Shown here: in pieces, positions 15,338 to 17,581 of the stretch | How positions within the stretch are numbered: the first letter of the stretch is position 1 | Layout: every line of letters starts with the position of its first letter | Assembly: GCA_016180275.1 (NCBI GenBank) | Contig: JACPBN010000080.1 | Coordinates: 1-17,581 of the forward strand | DNA length: 17,581 bases | Origin: Candidatus Woesearchaeota archaeon | Lineage (GTDB): Archaea > Nanobdellota > Nanobdellia > Woesearchaeales > UBA10200 | Direction: 5' to 3' | Notes under the pieces: generated by a model | What the model was told of the DNA's origin: nothing | What the model saw: only the letters and a program-made list of their open reading frames with translations | Database searches by the model: none | Translations under genes and position numbers: made by a program

Positions 15338-15345
15338 TTATATAA
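15338..15345 (-). promoter_or_regulatory. TATA box of the acyl-CoA synthetase gene
   Basis: TTATATAA on the minus strand lies about 57 bases upstream of the ATG at 15284. This predicts a leader of about 30 bases that contains the GAGGGG ribosome site. Confidence 0.45.
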
Positions 15346-15360
15346 AATTATGGTGTAGGA

Positions 15361-15399
15361 TTTGTTATTTTTTTGTAACAAACGTTATTTGGAAATAAC
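15361..15399. promoter_or_regulatory. Two adjacent palindromes in the divergent promoter region
   Basis: TTTGTTA (15361-15367) pairs with TAACAAA (15376-15382). One base later comes a perfect 16-bp palindrome, GTTATTTGGAAATAAC (15384-15399). Both lie upstream of the TATA boxes of the two divergent genes (15338-15345 minus, 15444-15453 plus), where an archaeal activator or shared regulator could bind. Regulator unknown. Confidence 0.5.
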
Positions 15400-15443
15400 A
15401 TTAACTTGATAAAAACATCTGAAATTGAATTCTATAGCACAAA

Positions 15444-15453
15444 CTTAAAATAC
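15444..15453 (+). promoter_or_regulatory. TATA box of the MNT-HEPN operon
   Basis: CTTAAAATAC is centred about 26 bases before the ATG at 15475, predicting a leaderless transcript. Confidence 0.45.
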
Positions 15454-15474
15454 TAATAGCACATATCCCAGTTT

Positions 15475-15756
15475 ATGGACAAAGTAATTGAAAAAGCAAT
15501 TAATAGTATAATTGAGAAAGCAAAGAAGGATGAAGACGTATTAGCTGTAGCTTTATTTGGAAGCTATGCGCGCGGAGAAACCTATAGGGATATAGATATC
15601 TGTATATTCCTTAAAAACAAAAAATATGATAAATACTTTCTTTCAAAAAAGAAACTTCAATATACTCAGCCAAATGAAAAGTATGATGTTCAGGTATTTC
15701 AGCTGCTTCCTATTTATATACGCGAGGGTTATTTAGAGGTTGTTCAAAATGGATAA
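15475..15756 (+). CDS. MNT-type nucleotidyltransferase antitoxin (MntA-like)
   Basis: A 93-residue minimal nucleotidyltransferase. The active site is LFGSYARGETYRDIDI: Gly29-Ser30 and Asp39-x-Asp41, with a third acidic residue probably Asp71 in KYDVQVFQ. Spacing between GS and DxD is eight residues; the GSx10DxD spacing of the best-studied MntA proteins is two longer, so the loop is shorter but the triad looks intact. In MntA-HepT (type VII) systems this enzyme adds AMP to a tyrosine of the HEPN toxin and so inactivates it. The HEPN gene starts inside its last codons, so the genes are coupled. The start follows a TATA-like site by about 26 bases. Confidence 0.9.
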   Translation: MDKVIEKAINSIIEKAKKDEDVLAVALFGSYARGETYRDIDICIFLKNKKYDKYFLSKKKLQYTQPNEKYDVQVFQLLPIYIREGYLEVVQNG

Positions 15757-16180
15757 TAAAATAGATAAAAAACGCTTGCTTTCCATATTAGGACAGATTG
15801 ATGAATATTATGATGAATTAAAAAATATTCTGCCAGACAGCTTCAAAGAGTACCAAGAAACCCATGTTAAACGCTCATGTGAAAGAATAACTCAGTTGCT
15901 TGTAGAGATATGCATTGATGTTACAAATCTGCTGATAAAGGAATTAAAGCTGGGATTGCCGGATGAAGAGGATAATGTTTTTGAAAAGCTGGCAGAAGAT
16001 AATATAATTTCTGAGGATATGGCTGAGAAATTAATTAAAATGAAAAGTTTTAGAAACATACTTATCCATAGATATGGCGAAATAGACAATAAGCTTGCAT
16101 ATGAGAATATATCTGCAAATAATAAAGATTTTCTTGAGTTTAAGAAAGAGATTTTGGAGTTTTTGAAAGAGCAGAAGTAA
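15749..16180 (+). CDS. HEPN-domain ribonuclease toxin (HepT-like)
   Basis: A 143-residue all-helical HEPN protein. It carries the RNase motif R-x4-H-x-Y as RNILIHRY (Arg102, His107, Tyr109). In HepT toxins Arg and His form the RNA-cleaving site at the dimer interface, and the Tyr is the residue AMPylated by the partner. The frame is open to a TTG at 15740, but the ATG at 15749 is preferred: AGAGGT (15735-15740) lies eight bases ahead. This start overlaps the MNT gene by eight bases. The operon order (MNT then HEPN) is common for this module. No further gene follows on this strand for over 1.3 kb. Confidence 0.9.
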   Translation: MDNKIDKKRLLSILGQIDEYYDELKNILPDSFKEYQETHVKRSCERITQLLVEICIDVTNLLIKELKLGLPDEEDNVFEKLAEDNIISEDMAEKLIKMKSFRNILIHRYGEIDNKLAYENISANNKDFLEFKKEILEFLKEQK

Positions 16181-16223
16181 GTTTTGTTAGTTATTATATC
16201 TGTCTTCACTCTACAAAGGCCCT

Positions 16224-16304
16224 TTAGCCAAATATCCTTTTGCGCAGTTCAGGGCTTTCACATGAACTACATTCACCGCTTGAATCTGAAGTTGAGTCTG
16301 GCAT
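16224..16304 (-). CDS. Possible 26-residue Cys-containing peptide
   Basis: A short ORF begins seven bases after the stop of the two-repeat gene on the same strand. It reads MPDSTSDSSGECSSCESPEL and then RKRIFG. The acidic, Ser-rich start, a single CxxC (CSSC) and a basic end look more like a real peptide than random translation, and the seven-base gap repeats the one between the two upstream genes. There is no strong ribosome site, only weak TGAG six bases ahead. An overlapping 34-codon frame starting within ATGA at the upstream stop is a competing reading. Function unknown; either could be chance. Confidence 0.3.
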   Translation of the reverse strand: MPDSTSDSSGECSSCESPELRKRIFG

Positions 16305-16311
16305 TTTATTC

Positions 16312-17262
16312 TCATGCACCATTACCATCATCAGATCTTTCTCTCATTTCCAAATAATCGTCTTTGCTTTTATCAAATAAGCCTGATTTTCTTTCTCTAT
16401 CATACAGTTCCATTAAGGCTCTAGGAGAACATTTCTTTCTAAGATGAGCTGATGAATTCATTAATCCTTTTAAACCATTATCATAAAAGAACTGTAATGG
16501 GCCATTTTGTGAGTTAGGATCTTTAGCTTTGTAACCTATAATATGCTCTCTTATCAATCTTATTTTCTCTTCTCTAGTTGCATCTCTATATCCAGGTATG
16601 TGCCATAAAACATCTTCTATAACTTCAACTGCAAATTGTTTGTTGCTATCACCTTGCCACATACCATTTTCTGTTATTTCCCATCTACCTAAATATTCTT
16701 TCTGTGTCCTATCAAATAAGCCTATTTTTCTTTCTTTGTCATATAATTCCATTAAGACTCTAGGAGAATTTATTTTTCTAAGATGAGGTGACGCACTCAT
16801 TAATCCCGCTAAACCATTATCATAAAAGAACTGTCGTGCCCCATTATCTGCATCAGGAGTTTGTGATTTATAGTTAATAACATGTTTTCTTATTAGCTCA
16901 ATTTTTTGTTCTCTAGTTGCAGCTGCATATCCTGGGTATTTTTCATCTACTGGCAATTTTTCAAGTACAATTTCAACTAATGAGACATTATTTGCTTTGG
17001 ATAAATGTGTACCATCAGGAAATCTTTTTCTCTCACCACTTTTAACTTCATTAAAATAATCATCAAGTGTTGGTCTTTCAATAATTAAACATTGTTCTAA
17101 TCTGGATTGATTAACTACTCCTTGTGCATATGCATCTTTAACAACTCTAAAAAATTTACATGGAGTTAATCCAAATTCTTGCAATGTTTCTGTATAGCTA
17201 TGGCTAAGACGATAATCAATAACAGTATCTATCCTTAGATTTCTTTTTTTTGTTTGTGTCAT
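16312..17262 (-). CDS. Protein with two tandem modular repeats, possibly nucleic-acid binding
   Basis: The 316-residue protein has an N-terminal region with a helix-turn-helix-like stretch (about 11-60), then SGERKRFPDGTHLS (75-88), then two repeats at about 94-194 and 210-308. The repeats share ATREQKIELIRKH / ATREEKIRLIREH, QFFYDNGLxGLMxxSxHLRK and SPRxLMELYDxERKxGLFD. From memory the plan GxxKRFPxG followed by GLxGLM...SPxxLMELY recalls DUF4046-like proteins and modules next to homing-type nucleases, but this is unchecked and no nuclease motif is visible. The frame runs 23 codons further upstream. The ATG at 17262 is preferred because GTGATG lies just ahead and the longer form would overlap the preceding ORF, whose stop is seven bases upstream. 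Confidence 0.75.
   Translation of the reverse strand: MTQTKKRNLRIDTVIDYRLSHSYTETLQEFGLTPCKFFRVVKDAYAQGVVNQSRLEQCLIIERPTLDDYFNEVKSGERKRFPDGTHLSKANNVSLVEIVLEKLPVDEKYPGYAAATREQKIELIRKHVINYKSQTPDADNGARQFFYDNGLAGLMSASPHLRKINSPRVLMELYDKERKIGLFDRTQKEYLGRWEITENGMWQGDSNKQFAVEVIEDVLWHIPGYRDATREEKIRLIREHIIGYKAKDPNSQNGPLQFFYDNGLKGLMNSSAHLRKKCSPRALMELYDRERKSGLFDKSKDDYLEMRERSDDGNGA
16384..16930 (-). repeat. 339-bp-spaced internal DNA duplication
   Basis: Bases from about 16384 to 16590 match those about 339 bases further on (for example AAGATGAG at 16441 and 16780, CTCTAGTTGC at 16572 and 16911). There are no net insertions in between. The period is 113 codons. The high nucleotide similarity in places (the stretch encoding FFYDNGL is almost identical) implies fairly recent duplication or gene conversion. 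Confidence 0.75.
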
Positions 17263-17269
17263 TTTTTCA

Positions 17270-17470
17270 TCACGCAGCCATCCTGTATTTTTCAAATACA
17301 TTTTCCTTGTAACTTGGCAATGCAATGACATTATTTGGAATTACATCCATGTCTTTGCCTTTTACTCCAAGCTCTTGCTCTAGCTCAGAGTAAAAGCTAT
17401 TATTAAGCACATCATCTGATTTATCTGCTCTTAGGCTTCCTGCAGGAACAACAGAGAGCAGATTGTTCAA
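17270..17470 (-). CDS. Small hypothetical protein upstream of the two-repeat gene
   Basis: A 66-residue frame ends seven bases before the two-repeat gene, so if real it is the first gene of that operon. The only full-length start is a TTG at 17470; an in-frame stop at 17485-17483 blocks extension. The next ATG would leave just 26 residues. A TATA-like GATATTTATCC (complement of 17500-17510) lies about 35 bases ahead of the TTG. The protein is acidic, with a helical central stretch NNSFYSELEQELGVKGKD and no recognised domain. It could be the remnant of a longer, frameshifted gene. Confidence 0.4.
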   Translation of the reverse strand: MNNLLSVVPAGSLRADKSDDVLNNSFYSELEQELGVKGKDMDVIPNNVIALPSYKENVFEKYRMAA

Positions 17471-17497
17471 AAATTCATTCGATTATGCGATAAAAGC

Positions 17498-17581
17498 ATG
17501 GATAAATATCTTAAGAATTTACAGGGATTACCAGCCTTTGAAGTTTTTTGGCATGATGGGCTTTTGGATATTTTTTATGGG
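17498..17581 (+). CDS. Possible start of a gene running off the window end
   Basis: An ATG opens a frame that stays open for the last 28 codons, beginning MDKYLKNLQGLPAFEVFWHD. The amino-acid mix is plausible, but there is no clear ribosome site and only a weak AT-rich promoter candidate near 17470. Its start overlaps the TATA-like site proposed for the divergent minus-strand ORF, so both may not be right. Too short to identify. Confidence 0.3.
   Translation, partial: MDKYLKNLQGLPAFEVFWHDGLLDIFYG

Noticed and set aside
16313..17331. Longer start for the two-repeat protein
   Set aside because: The extra 23 residues would overlap the preceding ORF, and the ATG at 17262 has a GTGATG ribosome site.
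1..17581. CRISPR arrays, tRNA genes and insertion-sequence transposases
   Set aside because: No regularly spaced repeats, no tRNA T-loop/anticodon pattern and no transposase motifs were found on either strand by eye.

Overview
The window looks like chromosome from an AT-rich archaeon, most likely a small-genome DPANN-type lineage such as Woesearchaeota or a relative (inference from gene content, not proven). Support for Archaea: TTTATATA-like TATA boxes sit about 26-30 bases before many start codons, implying leaderless mRNAs. Genes with a longer leader carry GAGG/AGGTG ribosome sites. The proteins are Lys/Ile/Asn-rich, and no bacterial -35/-10 promoters are evident.

Layout. 1-1040: end of a structured repeat, an AhpD-type carboxymuconolactone decarboxylase, and a stand-alone receiver protein. 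1177-2100: a PurE-like protein with an unusual second half. 2187-3973: two paralogous ZIP metal transporters separated by a 186-base structured element closed by a 20-bp helix. The element shares a 13-base core with the first bases of the window. 4057-6610: purC, a HAD hydrolase and an inositol-monophosphatase-family enzyme. 6629-7068 (minus): a hicB-hicA toxin-antitoxin pair. 7166-8296: a membrane/TPR protein. 8402-10066: adenylosuccinate lyase (purB) carrying an N-terminal winged helix-turn-helix. 10173-12679: a polytopic membrane protein 5 bases ahead of formate-tetrahydrofolate ligase (fhs). 12716-13561: folD. 13561-13685: three hairpins between convergent genes. 13683-15284 (minus): an acyl-CoA synthetase-like enzyme. 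15475-16180: an MNT-HEPN toxin-antitoxin pair. 16224-17470 (minus): a run of little-known genes centred on a protein with two 113-codon repeats. A plus-strand gene may run off the end.

Function. purE, purC and purB act in de novo IMP/AMP synthesis. fhs and folD make and interconvert formyl- and methylene-tetrahydrofolate, the one-carbon donors of the same pathway. The window therefore holds a loose purine/C1 neighbourhood of mostly separately promoted genes, interrupted by two toxin-antitoxin modules and ending in an accessory zone. The most noteworthy items are the helix-turn-helix/PurB fusion, the repeated structured element beside the ZIP genes, the two-part PurE, and the hairpin cluster after folD.
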